This document shows, one piece after another, positions 41,234 to 50,101 of a DNA stretch of 64,000 nucleotides. The translations under genes were made by a program, and so were the position numbers. The stretch's first letter is position 1; the number at the start of each line of letters is the position of its first letter. The DNA comes from Rubrivivax gelatinosus (GTDB lineage Bacteria; Pseudomonadota; Gammaproteobacteria; Burkholderiales; Burkholderiaceae_C): assembly GCF_004340905.1 (NCBI RefSeq), contig NZ_SLXD01000007.1:62001-126000 (forward strand). The letters are read 5' to 3'. Under the pieces are notes generated by a model, which was not told the DNA's origin, did no database searches, and saw nothing but the letters and a program-made list of their open reading frames with translations.

Positions 41234-42504
41234 GATGCGACCGGCTCGGGCAGGGCCGCCAGGCGTTCGCCGGCCGGCGGGTGCGAATAGTAGAAGCGCG
41301 CGTACAGCGGGTCCGGCGTCAGTGTCGACGCGTTGTCCTCGTGCAGCTTGAGCAGCGCGCTGGCGAGCGCGCGGCCGTCGGCCTGCTCGCAGGCGTAGGC
41401 GTCGGCCTCGAACTCGTGCTTGCGCGACAGCGCCGCGGCCAGCGGCGAGACGAAGAAGGTGAAGGGCGGCAGCGCCAGCATGAACAGCAGCAGCGCCAGC
41501 GCGTCGTTGGGCGCGCCGAGGTTGGGGCGCACGCCCAGGCCCAGGTAGAAGGCCGGCTGCGAGGCCAGCCAGCCCAGCAGTGCCAGCCCGGCCAGGCTCA
41601 GGCCGAAGATGCCGGCCATGCGCTTGACGACGTGGCGGCGCTTGAAGTGGCCGAGTTCGTGCGCCAGCACCGCCTCGACCTCGGCCGGCGCCAGGCGCGA
41701 CAGCAGCGTGTCGAAGAACACCACGCGCTTGGACGCGCCCAGCCCGGTGAAGTAGGCGTTGGCGTGCGCCGAGCGCCGGCTGCCGTCCATCACGAACAGC
41801 CCCTTGGCAGCGAACCCGCAGCGCTGCATCAGCGCCTGCACGCGGCCCTTCAGTGCCTCGTCGGCCAGCGGCTCGAACTTGTTGAACAGCGGCGCGATCA
41901 CCGTCGGATACAGCACCAGCAGCGTCAGGTTGAAGCCGACCCAGGCGACCCAGGCCCACAGCCACCACAGCCCGCCGGTGGCGCCCATGATCCACAGGAT
42001 CAGCGCCGCCAGCGGCAGGCCGATCAGCGCGCCGACTGCCAGGCCCTTGGCCTGGTCGGCCAGCCACAGCCCGGTCGTCATGCGGTTGAAGCCGAAACGC
42101 TGCTCGATGCGGAAGGTGGACCACCACTCGAACGGTGCGTCGAGCGCGGCGCCGATCAGCACGAAGGCCGCCAGCAGCGCGAGCTGGTAGGCCATCGGCC
42201 CCCACTCGACGCCGACGGTGCCGAGCAGCACGGAGTTCAGCGAATCCAGGCCGCCGAGCAGCGTCCAGCCCAGCAGCACGGCGCCCGAAAAAGCGGTGCT
42301 CAGCAGGCCGAAACGGCCCTTGGCCAGCGTGTAGTCGGCGGCCTTGCGGTGGGCTTCGGGGGTGACGGTGCCGGCGAAGGGCGCCGGCACCGCGTCGCGG
42401 TGGCGCGCGACGTGGCGCGCCTGGCGTGTCGCGAGCCAGAACTTCAGGCCCAGCGAGGCCAGCAGCGCGGCCGCGAACGCGGCCGTGACGACGAGGGAAT
42501 GCAT
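41230..42504 (-). CDS. M48 family zinc metalloprotease, Ste24/CAAX-protease type
   Basis: The 424-residue membrane protease has the zinc motif [20 protein letters not shown] near residues 270-289, and the third ligand in [20 protein letters not shown]. Upstream is the long Ste24-specific hydrophobic portion, with five to six helices and [20 protein letters not shown]. Bacterial members are thought to degrade damaged membrane proteins or process exported ones, since there are no prenylated substrates. The ATG at 42504 ([20 protein letters not shown]) was chosen to begin with a membrane helix. It is followed by rsgA with an overlap of 4 bases. Confidence 0.92.
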   Translation of the reverse strand: MHSLVVTAAFAAALLASLGLKFWLATRQARHVARHRDAVPAPFAGTVTPEAHRKAADYTLAKGRFGLLSTAFSGAVLLGWTLLGGLDSLNSVLLGTVGVEWGPMAYQLALLAAFVLIGAALDAPFEWWSTFRIEQRFGFNRMTTGLWLADQAKGLAVGALIGLPLAALILWIMGATGGLWWLWAWVAWVGFNLTLLVLYPTVIAPLFNKFEPLADEALKGRVQALMQRCGFAAKGLFVMDGSRRSAHANAYFTGLGASKRVVFFDTLLSRLAPAEVEAVLAHELGHFKRRHVVKRMAGIFGLSLAGLALLGWLASQPAFYLGLGVRPNLGAPNDALALLLFMLALPPFTFFVSPLAAALSRKHEFEADAYACEQADGRALASALLKLHEDNASTLTPDPLYARFYYSHPPAGERLAALPEPVAS

Positions 42505-42562
42505 GGGGCGCGAGTGTAGGCTTCGGCGAGAATCGCGGTTTGCCCCTGAAGACCCCCCGACC

Positions 42563-43123
42563 ATGAGCGACACCGTGCTGGCCCCGAGCGATCAGAACCT
42601 GATCTGGATCGACCTCGAGATGACGGGCCTGTATCCCGCCACCGACCGCATCATCGAGATCGCGGTCGTCGTCACCGACCCGCAGCTGACGGTGCGTGTC
42701 GAAGGCCCGGTGTTCGCGGTGCACCAGAGCGACGCCACGCTCGACGCGATGGACGCCTGGAACAAGGGCACGCACGGCCGCAGCGGCCTGATCGACCGCG
42801 TCAAGGCCTCGACCGTCGACGAGGCCGAGGCCGAGGCGCAGACGATCGAGTTCCTGCAGCGCTACGTGCCGCGCGGCAAGAGCCCGATGTGCGGCAACTC
42901 GATCTGCCAGGACCGGCGTTTCCTCGCCAAGGACATGCCCAAGCTGGAGGCCTTCTTCCACTACCGCAACCTCGACGTCAGCACGCTCAAGGAGCTGGCG
43001 CGGCGCTGGAAGCCCGGGGTGCTCGATGGCTTCAAGAAGGCCCAGGCGCACACCGCGCTGGCCGACATCCACGAGTCGATCGACGAACTGCTGCACTATC
43101 GGCAGCATTTCCTCGCCGTGTGA
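42563..43123 (+). CDS. orn: Oligoribonuclease
   Basis: The 186-residue DEDDh exonuclease degrades the final two- to five-base RNA fragments, including pGpG from cyclic-di-GMP breakdown. It shows [20 protein letters not shown] (first Asp-x-Glu), [20 protein letters not shown] (with the second aspartate), and [20 protein letters not shown] (final His and Asp). Length is standard. It is divergent from the M48 protease gene with a 58-base gap. Its stop overlaps the GTG start of the AraC-type regulator gene. Confidence 0.97.
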   Translation: MSDTVLAPSDQNLIWIDLEMTGLYPATDRIIEIAVVVTDPQLTVRVEGPVFAVHQSDATLDAMDAWNKGTHGRSGLIDRVKASTVDEAEAEAQTIEFLQRYVPRGKSPMCGNSICQDRRFLAKDMPKLEAFFHYRNLDVSTLKELARRWKPGVLDGFKKAQAHTALADIHESIDELLHYRQHFLAV

Positions 43124-44019
43124 GCGGCCCGCGCGCGGATTTCGAGCGCCGCATGCACCGCGTGCTGGCGCACGTGGACGCGCACCTGGCCGGCACGCTG
43201 GACCTGGCGACGCTGGCCGCGGTGGCGAACTTCTTGCCGTTCCACTTCCACCGCCTGTTCGCCGCCTGGACCGGCGAGACGCTGGCCGACTACGTGCGCC
43301 GGCGGCGTGTCGAGACCGCCGCGGTGCAACTTCTGGCTCAGCCGCGGCTGTCGGTGTTGAACGCGGCGCTGGGCGTCGGCTTCGGCTCGGCCGAAGCCTT
43401 CACACGCGCCTTCCGCGCGCGTTTCGGCGCCGCGCCCACGGTCTGGCGTGCGGCGCAGCGCAAGGACGATCAGGCCGATCGCAAGATCGGTCAGGCCGGG
43501 CGGGCGGCGCCGGCCGAGGATGACGGCATGAAGAACCTCATGGCTTCCGCCGATGTCCGACTGCTTGAGCTTGCACCCGTGCGCATCGCCTACCTGCGCC
43601 ACCTTGGAGCCTACGGCGCGCCGCTGCGGCGCTTCTGGGCGCTCAGCGTCGCCCCGTGGTTGGCGCTGCACGGCCGAGAAGGGCGCATCACCTATGGCAT
43701 CAGCCACGACGACCCTGGCGTCATGCGCGCCGAGGCCTGCCGCTACGACGCCGGCGTGGCGCTGGCCGATGGCGAGACGCCGGGCCGCGAAGAACTCGTC
43801 GCCGAGCTGCCCGGCGGCCGCTACGCCGTGCTGCGCTACGACGGCCCGATCGAGCGCATCGGCGACGGCTGGACGCAGCTGCTGCGCGACTGGCTGCCCG
43901 GCACCGGCCTGCAGCTCGACGCCCGGCCGTGTTTCGAGCGCTACCCGCCCGATGGCGGCTTCGACGCCGGCAGCGGCCGGTTGTGCTGCGAGATCTGCGT
44001 CCCGGTGGCGCCGCTGTAG
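43120..44019 (+). CDS. AraC-family regulator with GyrI-like effector domain
   Basis: The 299-residue protein has an AraC/XylS double HTH at residues 10-112: [20 protein letters not shown] is followed by [20 protein letters not shown] and [21 protein letters not shown] linker leads to a GyrI-like (Rob/BmrR) small-molecule domain from about residue 140 ([20 protein letters not shown], then [11 protein letters not shown], then [12 protein letters not shown]). Such regulators respond to toxic amphipathic compounds and activate efflux or detoxification. The GTG overlaps the orn stop (GTGTGA). The following hydrolase gene may be a target. Confidence 0.9.
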   Translation: MSGPRADFERRMHRVLAHVDAHLAGTLDLATLAAVANFLPFHFHRLFAAWTGETLADYVRRRRVETAAVQLLAQPRLSVLNAALGVGFGSAEAFTRAFRARFGAAPTVWRAAQRKDDQADRKIGQAGRAAPAEDDGMKNLMASADVRLLELAPVRIAYLRHLGAYGAPLRRFWALSVAPWLALHGREGRITYGISHDDPGVMRAEACRYDAGVALADGETPGREELVAELPGGRYAVLRYDGPIERIGDGWTQLLRDWLPGTGLQLDARPCFERYPPDGGFDAGSGRLCCEICVPVAPL

Positions 44020-45058
44020 CGCCGCGCTGGCGCTCGCGCTGGCCACCGTCGGCGCGGCCGCGCCGACGGTCGGCCTGGCCGCCGTGCGCTGGCAGGACCC
44101 GGCGCGTGCCGCCTGGGGCACCGACGGCCCGCGCCCGGTCGCGGCATTGCTCTGGTATCCGACGGCCGACGGCGCCACCGAAGAAGACTGGCGGGTGCCG
44201 CCCTTCGAGCCGCTGCGTGTGGCCGTCGGCGCCGCGCCGGCGCCGGGGCGCCGGCCGCTGGTGCTGCTGTCGCACGGCACCGGCGGTTCGGCGGCCAGCC
44301 TGGGCTGGCTGGCGCACGAGCTGGCCGCCGCGGGTTACCTGGTCGCGGCGCTGAACCATCACGGCAACACCGCGACCGAGCCCGAGACGCGGCTGGAAGG
44401 TTTCGTCGCCTGGTGGGAGCGGCCGCTGGACTTGCGGCTGGCCGTCGACCGGCTGCTCGCCGACCCCGTCTGGGGACCGCGCATCGACGTCGGGCGCATC
44501 GGCGTCGCCGGCTTCTCGCTGGGCGGGCTGACGGCGCTGGCGAGCGTCGGCGCGCAGCCGCGCTGGGCGGCCTGGCGCGCGGCCTGCGCCGCCGCGCCCG
44601 CGACCCCAGGCTGCGCGCTGCCGCCCGAAGCGGCGGCTCGCTGGACCTTGGCCGACGTCGACGCGCTGTGGCGCAGCGAAGGCTTCGCGCCGTCGCTCGC
44701 CCGTGCCGACGCCGAGCTGCACGACGCCCGCGTACGTGCGGCTTTCGCCATCGCCCCGGCGATGTCGGCCGCGGTCTCGCTCGCGCCGCTGGCGGTCCCG
44801 GTCGAGGTCGTCGTCGGCGAGGCGGACGATCAGGTCGACCTCGCCGACCTGCGCGCCTGGGGAGGCGTGCCGGGCGTCTCAGTCGAGCGGCTGCCCGGCG
44901 TCACCCACTACGCCTTCCTGATGGGCTGTGGCCTGCGCGGGCGCCTGTTCTCCGCCACGATCTGCCGCGACCCGGCGGGGCTGGATCGCGCCCGGCTGCA
45001 CGCCGACACCGCGGTGCGGGCGAGGGCGTTCTTCGACCGCGAGCTCGCGCCGCGGTGA
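43952..45058 (+). CDS. Exported alpha/beta hydrolase, dienelactone hydrolase-like
   Basis: The 368-residue protein starts with a signal peptide: a basic run [20 protein letters not shown] within residues 16-35 and a likely cleavage after AAA or GLA. The mature part has RPLVLLSHGTGGSAASLGWL (oxyanion loop), the nucleophile elbow GVAGFSLGGLTALASV, an aspartate in VVVGEADDQVDLADL and a histidine in LPGVTHYAFLMGC. The only usable start upstream of the signal is the ATG at 43952, inside the AraC gene, giving a 68-base overlap in another frame. Substrate unknown; its position suggests control by the AraC/GyrI regulator. Confidence 0.75.
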   Translation: MAASTPAAAGCAARSASRWRRCSAALALALATVGAAAPTVGLAAVRWQDPARAAWGTDGPRPVAALLWYPTADGATEEDWRVPPFEPLRVAVGAAPAPGRRPLVLLSHGTGGSAASLGWLAHELAAAGYLVAALNHHGNTATEPETRLEGFVAWWERPLDLRLAVDRLLADPVWGPRIDVGRIGVAGFSLGGLTALASVGAQPRWAAWRAACAAAPATPGCALPPEAAARWTLADVDALWRSEGFAPSLARADAELHDARVRAAFAIAPAMSAAVSLAPLAVPVEVVVGEADDQVDLADLRAWGGVPGVSVERLPGVTHYAFLMGCGLRGRLFSATICRDPAGLDRARLHADTAVRARAFFDRELAPR

Positions 45059-45616
45059 TGGGCGCGGCCGGCTGGCGCGCCAGGCCGCCACCAGCGCCTG
45101 CGCTTCGGCGTCGGGGCGCGCGGGCAGCTTCCAGTACTCGCTGCAGTCGCTCTTGCGCGCCAGCAGGCGGTGGTTGATGAGTTCGCGGCGCAGCGTGACG
45201 TGATCGCCGAAGGCGTTGGCCGCCATCAGGATCGCGTTGACTTCGCGCTCGGTGTAGCGGCGGCGGCCGTCGAACAGCGTCCACAGCACCCACATCGCCA
45301 GGCGCTGCACGCTGAACTTGTGCGGCCAGCGCACCAGGCGGCCGCGGCTGTCGAACTGCATCAGCGCCTTGCGCGCGTTGGCCGTCAGCGGCAGCACCGG
45401 GCGGTCTTCGGCGGCCAGTGGCGCGGCGGGCAAGGGCATCACGGTGGCGGCGCGCAAGGCCTGCACGTTGCGGTGGCCGGCGGCGCGTGCGATGAGGTTC
45501 AGCAGTTCGACGTGGCCGGGTGGTTCGGCCGCGGGGCGGGTCTTCAGTGCCTGCCCGAGCGAACGGGCGAAGGCGGACAGGTCGGGTGCCACGAGGGGCA
45601 GGGCTTCACGGGACAT
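44879..45616 (-). CDS. DUF2087 protein with N-terminal Glyoxalase_8-like domain
   Basis: The 245-residue protein has two recognisable parts. Residues 12-60 (SAFARSLGQALKTRPAAEPP, then GHVELLNLIARAAGHRNVQA) look like the small helical domain found at the start of some glyoxalase-related proteins. Residues 84-165 are DUF2087: MQFDSRGRLVRWPHKFSVQR, then LFDGRRRYTEREVNAILMAA, then HVTLRRELINHRLLARK and EYWKLP. The family is wHTH-like and probably binds DNA. The last 60 residues lie antisense to the end of the hydrolase gene (180 bases) and look like unselected Arg/Pro-rich sequence. GAGGAG precedes the ATG at 45616. Confidence 0.78.
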   Translation of the reverse strand: MSREALPLVAPDLSAFARSLGQALKTRPAAEPPGHVELLNLIARAAGHRNVQALRAATVMPLPAAPLAAEDRPVLPLTANARKALMQFDSRGRLVRWPHKFSVQRLAMWVLWTLFDGRRRYTEREVNAILMAANAFGDHVTLRRELINHRLLARKSDCSEYWKLPARPDAEAQALVAAWRASRPRPSPRRELAVEERPRPHRGVGVQPGAIQPRRVAADRGGEQAPAQATAHQEGVVGDAGQPLD

Positions 45617-45828
45617 CAGGGCTCCTCGCGAGCGTGGCGCCAGCCCCGAGGACGGGGTGCCGGGGGTCGCCGACTTGGCCGGCGGGGCGCAGCTCGCGTG
45701 ATGAAGCTGTCCTCGTCAGACGGTGAAGGATGGCAGGTTTAGCTCGCGGTGGAGGCCGCGCGGCGACGCCTGGGTGAACTGCCGACCACCGCGCAGTGTA
45801 GCGCTCCCCGCGAAAGCCGGAAATCCTC

Positions 45829-46027
45829 TACAATGCGGGTTCACGGCGTCCGTATGTGGCGCCGTTCGTTCATCCCCTCTGACCTTTCGTCGTGCCGCGC
45901 CCTGCGGCCGCATCTCTCGGGTCGGCGGCGATGCCGTCGCCCCCTTGTTGGATGCGACTTCACCCTGGATGGTGAACCCCCTGGCCGCTGGCCCGGGGCG
46001 GCCGTCCTGTCTCTCGAAAGACGACGA
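45829..46027 (+). promoter_or_regulatory. Promoter -10 and long leader of the DEAD-box helicase
   Basis: The 411 bases from 45617 to 46027 hold no gene I can support. TACAAT at 45829-45834 is a reasonable -10 element and would give a leader of about 185 bases. It contains short hairpins such as TTCACC/GGTGAA (around 45958-45975) and GGCCGC/GCGGCC (around 45983-46003). Long structured leaders are common for RNA helicase genes and can govern cold response, but no cold box is evident to me. Confidence 0.4.
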
Positions 46028-47599
46028 ATGAGTTTCGATACCCTGGGCTTGCCCGAAGCCCTGGCCCGCGCCGTGGCCGACGCCGGTTACACCACCCCGA
46101 CCGAGGTGCAGTCGCGCGCCATTCCGCCGGCGCTGGCCGGCGCCGACCTGATGGTCTCCAGCAGCACCGGCAGCGGCAAGACCGCGAGTTTCGTGCTGCC
46201 CGCGCTGACGCGCATCCTCGCCGCCCGCGGCGATGCCACGCGCCGCGAGAAGGGCGTCGTCAGCGGCCCGCGCATCCTGGTGCTGGCGCCGACGCGCGAG
46301 CTGGCGATGCAGGTCGCCAAGGCCACCAACGACTACGGCCGCCACGTCCAGGGCCTGCGCGTGGCCACCATCGTCGGCGGCGTGCCCTACGGCGCGCAGC
46401 TGAAGGCGCTGCGCGGCCCGCTCGATGTGCTGATCGCCACCCCCGGCCGGCTGATGGACCACATGGCCAGCGGCCGCGCGGTGCTGGCCAACGTCGAGAT
46501 GCTGGTGCTCGACGAAGCCGACCGCATGCTCGACATGGGCTTCATCGACGACATCCACCACATCGCCAGCGCCACCCCGGCCGCGCGCCAGACGGTGATG
46601 TACAGCGCCACCTTCGCCGGCCACGTCGGCCGCCTGGCCGAGGAGCTGCTGCGCCAGCCGCAGCGCATCGAGATCGCCTCGCACACCGACGTGCACGCCG
46701 ACATCGAGCAGCGCCTGCACTGGGCCGACAACTTCGCCCACAAGAACGCGTTGCTGGACCACATCCTGACCGAGCGCAGCGTCGAGCAGGCCGTCGTCTT
46801 CACCAGCACCCAGCGCGACGCCGACTGGCTCGCCGACCGCCTGGCCGAGATGGGCCACCACGTCGCCTCGCTGCACGGCGGCCACCCGCAGGGCCGGCGC
46901 AGCCGCGTGCTGCAGGGTCTGCGTTCGCGCGACCTGAAGATCCTCGTCGCCACCGACGTCGCCGCACGCGGCATCGACGTGCCGACGATCAGCCACGTCA
47001 TCAACTTCGGCCTGCCGATGAAGGCCGAGGACTATGTGCACCGCATCGGCCGCACCGGCCGCGCCGGTCGCTCGGGCCTGGCGGTGACGCTGGCCGAACG
47101 TGGCGACGCCGGCATGATCCACCGCATCCAGCGCTTCACGACGCAGCGCATCCCGTCGGCGACGATCGAGGGCCTGGAGCCCAAGATGCCCGAGCCGATG
47201 CGCGAGGCGCGTCCGCCGCGCGCCGGGTTCGGCGGTCGCCCGCAAGGCGGCAAGCCGTTCCACGGCGGTGGCAAGCCTTTCGGCGGCAAGTCGTTCGCCG
47301 GCAAGTCCTTCGGCGGCGGCGCCCCGGCGCGTGAACGCGACGGCGAACGCTCCTTCGGCCCGCGTGCCCATCACGACGAAGGCTTCGCGGCCGCGCGTGC
47401 GCCGCGTGGCCCGTTCGACGCCCCGGCGCGTTCGTTCGGCGACCGCGCCGAGCGCGGCGCGGCGCCGGGCAAACCTTTCGGCCACGGCGCCGGCAAGCCC
47501 TTCGGCAAGCCTTTCGCCAAGCCCGAAGGCAAGTTCGGTGGCAAGCCGGCCGGCAAGTTCGGCCCCAAGCCGGGCCCGCGCCGTCCGCGCGAAGCCTGA
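46028..47599 (+). CDS. DEAD-box RNA helicase, RhlE-like
   Basis: The 523-residue ATP-dependent RNA helicase has all core motifs: GYTTPTEVQSRAIPPALAGA (Q motif), SSSTGSGKTASF (I), APTRELAMQVA (Ia), VLDEADRMLDMGF (II, DEAD), YSATF (III), VVFTSTQRDADWLADRL (IV), ATDVAARGIDVPTISHVINF (V) and HRIGRTGRAGRSG (VI). The last 120 residues are a Gly/Lys/Phe-rich tail with repeated KPFGGK- and GKPF-type units, probably disordered and RNA-binding. Such helicases remodel RNA in ribosome assembly and decay, often in the cold. A bidirectional terminator follows. Confidence 0.95.
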   Translation: MSFDTLGLPEALARAVADAGYTTPTEVQSRAIPPALAGADLMVSSSTGSGKTASFVLPALTRILAARGDATRREKGVVSGPRILVLAPTRELAMQVAKATNDYGRHVQGLRVATIVGGVPYGAQLKALRGPLDVLIATPGRLMDHMASGRAVLANVEMLVLDEADRMLDMGFIDDIHHIASATPAARQTVMYSATFAGHVGRLAEELLRQPQRIEIASHTDVHADIEQRLHWADNFAHKNALLDHILTERSVEQAVVFTSTQRDADWLADRLAEMGHHVASLHGGHPQGRRSRVLQGLRSRDLKILVATDVAARGIDVPTISHVINFGLPMKAEDYVHRIGRTGRAGRSGLAVTLAERGDAGMIHRIQRFTTQRIPSATIEGLEPKMPEPMREARPPRAGFGGRPQGGKPFHGGGKPFGGKSFAGKSFGGGAPARERDGERSFGPRAHHDEGFAAARAPRGPFDAPARSFGDRAERGAAPGKPFGHGAGKPFGKPFAKPEGKFGGKPAGKFGPKPGPRRPREA

Positions 47600-47621
47600 A
47601 CGCGCTCAGCGTCCAGATGAC

Positions 47622-47649
47622 AAAAGGGCCGGCATCCGCCGGCCCTTTT
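47622..47649. terminator. Bidirectional terminator between the helicase gene and the FKBP gene
   Basis: AAAAGGGCCGGC (47622-47633) pairs with GCCGGCCCTTTT (47638-47649) across ATCC, with T-runs and A-runs on both flanks. It lies 23 bases past the helicase stop and 22 bases from the convergent FKBP stop. Confidence 0.9.
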
Positions 47650-47670
47650 TGTTTGGCGTCTGCCGCCGGC

Positions 47671-48012
47671 TCAGACGCCGAGCAGTTCCACCTCGAACAC
47701 CAGCGTCGCGTTCGGCGGGATCACGCCGCCGGCGCCGCGCGCGCCATAACCCATCTCGGGCGGGATCGTCAGCACGCGCGTGCCGCCGACCTTCATGCCG
47801 GCCACGCCTTCGTCCCAGCCGCGGATCACGTGGCCGCGGCCCAGCGCGAACGCGAAGGGCTCGCCGCGGTCCTTGCTGGAGTCGAACTTGCGGCCGCGGC
47901 CGTCGGCGGCCGCCGGGTCGTGCAGCCAGCCGGTGTAGTGCACCTTGACGTGCTGGCCGGCGGTGGCTTCGGCGCCGCTGCCGGCGACGGTGTCCTCGAT
48001 CTTCAGGCTCAT
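47671..48012 (-). CDS. FKBP-type peptidyl-prolyl cis-trans isomerase
   Basis: The 113-residue protein is a single FKBP domain without signal peptide, so it acts in the cytoplasm. It has [60 protein letters not shown] and [20 protein letters not shown], then [11 protein letters not shown], the full set of active-site strands (Tyr, Phe-Asp, Val-Ile, Trp, Tyr and Phe). It isomerises prolyl bonds during folding. The ATG overlaps the gluQ stop (ATGA), so the two are coupled. Confidence 0.95.
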   Translation of the reverse strand: MSLKIEDTVAGSGAEATAGQHVKVHYTGWLHDPAAADGRGRKFDSSKDRGEPFAFALGRGHVIRGWDEGVAGMKVGGTRVLTIPPEMGYGARGAGGVIPPNATLVFEVELLGV

Positions 48013-48902
48013 GTTGTCTTCCTCGGTCGGTCTTCGAAGGCCGCGATGATGCCAGCCCAGGCGGGCACCGCGGCGGCAAGCCAGTCCTGCACGTCCTCGG
48101 CGGCCAGCGGCGGCAGGCCGAGCACGGCGCCGGCGGCACGCAGCGCGGCCAGCGGCTCGGCCAGCTCCAGCGGTGCGGCGCCGTTCTGCTTGGACAGCTT
48201 GTGGCCGTCATCGCCCAGCACCAGCGGGGTGTGCAGGTAGCGCGGCCGCGGCAGGCCCAGCGCGTGCTGCAGCAGGATCTGGCGCGGCGTGTTGTCGGCC
48301 AGGTCCTCGCCGCGCACGACGTCGGTGATGCCTTGCGCGGCGTCGTCGACGACGACCGCGAGCTGGTAGGCCCAGAGGCCGTCGGCACGCTTGAGCACGA
48401 AGTCGCCGACCTCGGCGCCGACGTCCTGCACCGCCTCGCCCAGGCGCCGGTCGACCCAGCGCCCGCGGCCGTCGGCGCGCAGCCTCCAGGCACGCGCCGG
48501 CCGGCCGTGAAGGCCGCCGCGGCAGCTGCCGGGGTAGACACGTTCGGCAAAACGTTCGTGCACCACGCCGCGCGCGGCCAGCGCCTCGTCGATGTCGCGG
48601 CGCGTGCAGGCGCAGGGGTAGGCGCGGCCGGCGGCGACGAGCTGCTGCAGCGCGTCGGCATAGGCCTCGCCACGCTCGGACTGGCGCCAGGGCGGCTCGT
48701 CGGGCTCCAGGCCGCAGGCGGCGAGCTGCTGCACGATCAGCCGCTCCGCACCGGGCACGCAGCGCGGCGTGTCGACGTCCTCGATGCGCAGCAGCCAGAC
48801 ACCGCCGTGGGCACGCGCATCCAGCCAACTGGCGAGCGCGGCGACCAGCGAGCCCGCGTGCAGCGGGCCCGTCGGCGACGGGGCGAAGCGGCCGCGGTAC
48901 AC
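48009..48902 (-). CDS. gluQ: Glutamyl-Q tRNA(Asp) synthetase
   Basis: The 297-residue enzyme resembles the catalytic half of glutamyl-tRNA synthetase and glutamylates queuosine-34 of tRNA-Asp. It begins [20 protein letters not shown] with the HIGH-like PLHAG, has [12 protein letters not shown], a zinc site in [10 protein letters not shown] and the downstream Tyr/Cys residues (YPGSCRGG), and the KMSKS-like [17 protein letters not shown]. The anticodon-binding half is missing, as expected for GluQRS. It is coupled to the FKBP gene downstream. Confidence 0.94.
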   Translation of the reverse strand: MYRGRFAPSPTGPLHAGSLVAALASWLDARAHGGVWLLRIEDVDTPRCVPGAERLIVQQLAACGLEPDEPPWRQSERGEAYADALQQLVAAGRAYPCACTRRDIDEALAARGVVHERFAERVYPGSCRGGLHGRPARAWRLRADGRGRWVDRRLGEAVQDVGAEVGDFVLKRADGLWAYQLAVVVDDAAQGITDVVRGEDLADNTPRQILLQHALGLPRPRYLHTPLVLGDDGHKLSKQNGAAPLELAEPLAALRAAGAVLGLPPLAAEDVQDWLAAAVPAWAGIIAAFEDRPRKTT

Positions 48903-48975
48903 GATCGACTAGTCGATGCGCCGGCCGACCGCCATGGCGGTGCCTGTGCGACGGTGCATCAAGCGGACGCCGTGG

Positions 48976-49044
48976 CCCGGCTTTGCCGGGTCACTGGCGG
49001 CGCCCCCTTGAGGGGGAGCGCCGAAGGCGCTTCGGGGGTGGGCC
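48976..49044. repeat. Hairpin-rich intergenic repeat element
   Basis: Three close hairpins: CCCGG/CCGGG (48976-48990), CCCCC-TTGA-GGGGG (48003 series at 49003-49016) and GCGCC-GAA-GGCGC (49018-49030), followed by GGGGGTGGGCC. Sequence of this form, with a C-run/G-run hairpin and then a GCGCC hairpin, is to my memory a common intergenic repeat in this bacterial group. It lies directly after the stop of the LysR-type gene on the minus strand. I see no second full copy in the window. Confidence 0.5.
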
Positions 49045-49045
49045 A

Positions 49046-50026
49046 TCAGTCCAGCGGACCGGCGTGGCGTTCCAGCAGCGCGCGGCGCGTCGTCGGGCTT
49101 TCCAGCTGCCCCAGCCACCACTGCAGCGCGCGGCCCAGGCCGAGCGCGCCGCGTTCGGCGCGCCAGGCGTAGTGCAGGCGCGCGGTGTGGCCGCCGCGCT
49201 GCGTCTGGCGCGCGACGAGGTGGCCGGCCTCGAGGTGGGCGCGGGCCATCGGCTCGGGCACGAAGCCGCAGCCCAGGCCGCGCAGCAGCGCGTCGAGCTT
49301 GGTGCGCATCGTCGACACCGTCAGCACGTCCTGGCCGGGCAGCAGGTTGACGGTGACCGGCGCCATGCGCTGCGCAGTGTCGGCCACCGCGACGGCGCGC
49401 TGGTGCACCAGCTCGGCGTCGCTCAGCGGGGCCTCGACCTTGGCCAGCGGGTGGTGCGGCGCGACGACGAAGACGAAGGCCACCTCGCCCAGCGGCCGGA
49501 TCTCGATGCCGCCCGGGTTGGCGTGTTCACCGGCGATGCCGATCGCCAGGTCGACCTGGCCCGAGACCAGCGCCTCCCAGGTGCCGGCGAGCACGTCGTG
49601 GCGCAGCCGCAGCCGCGTCGCCGGGCCGCCGCGCGTGTTCTCCGGGCAGCCGTCGCGCACCTCGCAGAAGGCCTGCACGAGCTCGAACACCGTCGTCATC
49701 GACAGGATGTCCTCGACGCTGATCGCCAGCGTCGTCTCCCAGCCGCTGGCGACGCGGCGCACGCGGTTGGCCACCGCGTCGATCTCCTGCAGCAGCCGGC
49801 GGCCTTCGTGCAGCAGCTCGGTGCCGGCGGCGGTGAGCTGCGCCTGGCGCGAGCTGCGGTCGAACAGCAGCACGTCCAGCGAGTCCTCGAGCTGGCGCAC
49901 GCTGTAGGTCAGTGCCGACGGCACCTTGCCCAGCTCGCGCGCCGCGGCGGCAAAACTGCCGGTACGCGCGATCGTGTCCATCATCTGCAGCGCCTCGGGG
50001 GTGAGCGCCTGACGTCGTTCGGCCAT
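49046..50026 (-). CDS. LysR-type transcriptional regulator
   Basis: The 326-residue protein has an N-terminal winged HTH: LTPEALQMMDTIARTGSFAA, then AARELGKVPSALTYSVRQLE, then DVLLFDRSSRQAQLTAAGTE. It is joined by a linker helix to a periplasmic-binding-like effector domain from residue 95. The C-terminal part (GCGFVPEPMARAHLEAGHLV) closes the co-inducer pocket. It is divergent from the pirin gene, with a possible operator TTGAA-N7-TTCAA in the 75-base gap, so it likely controls that gene and itself. The ligand cannot be read from sequence. Confidence 0.93.
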   Translation of the reverse strand: MAERRQALTPEALQMMDTIARTGSFAAAARELGKVPSALTYSVRQLEDSLDVLLFDRSSRQAQLTAAGTELLHEGRRLLQEIDAVANRVRRVASGWETTLAISVEDILSMTTVFELVQAFCEVRDGCPENTRGGPATRLRLRHDVLAGTWEALVSGQVDLAIGIAGEHANPGGIEIRPLGEVAFVFVVAPHHPLAKVEAPLSDAELVHQRAVAVADTAQRMAPVTVNLLPGQDVLTVSTMRTKLDALLRGLGCGFVPEPMARAHLEAGHLVARQTQRGGHTARLHYAWRAERGALGLGRALQWWLGQLESPTTRRALLERHAGPLD

Positions 50027-50039
50027 GGCTTCATCTTAT

Positions 50040-50056
50040 TTGAACGGGACCTTCAA
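50040..50056. promoter_or_regulatory. Candidate LysR operator in the LysR-pirin gap
   Basis: TTGAA, seven bases, TTCAA: a perfect 5-base inverted repeat centred between the divergent starts (LysR ATG at 50026, pirin ATG at 50102). LysR regulators usually bind such dyads next to their target. No second support is available. Confidence 0.35.
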
Positions 50057-50101
50057 GCACCGTCGCTCCGCCCCCGGGAGCCGGTGCCTACAGTGATCCC
50101 C

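Noticed and set aside
41230..42504. M48 protease as HtpX
   Set aside because: The protein has the longer Ste24-type N-terminal membrane region with [11 protein letters not shown], which HtpX lacks.
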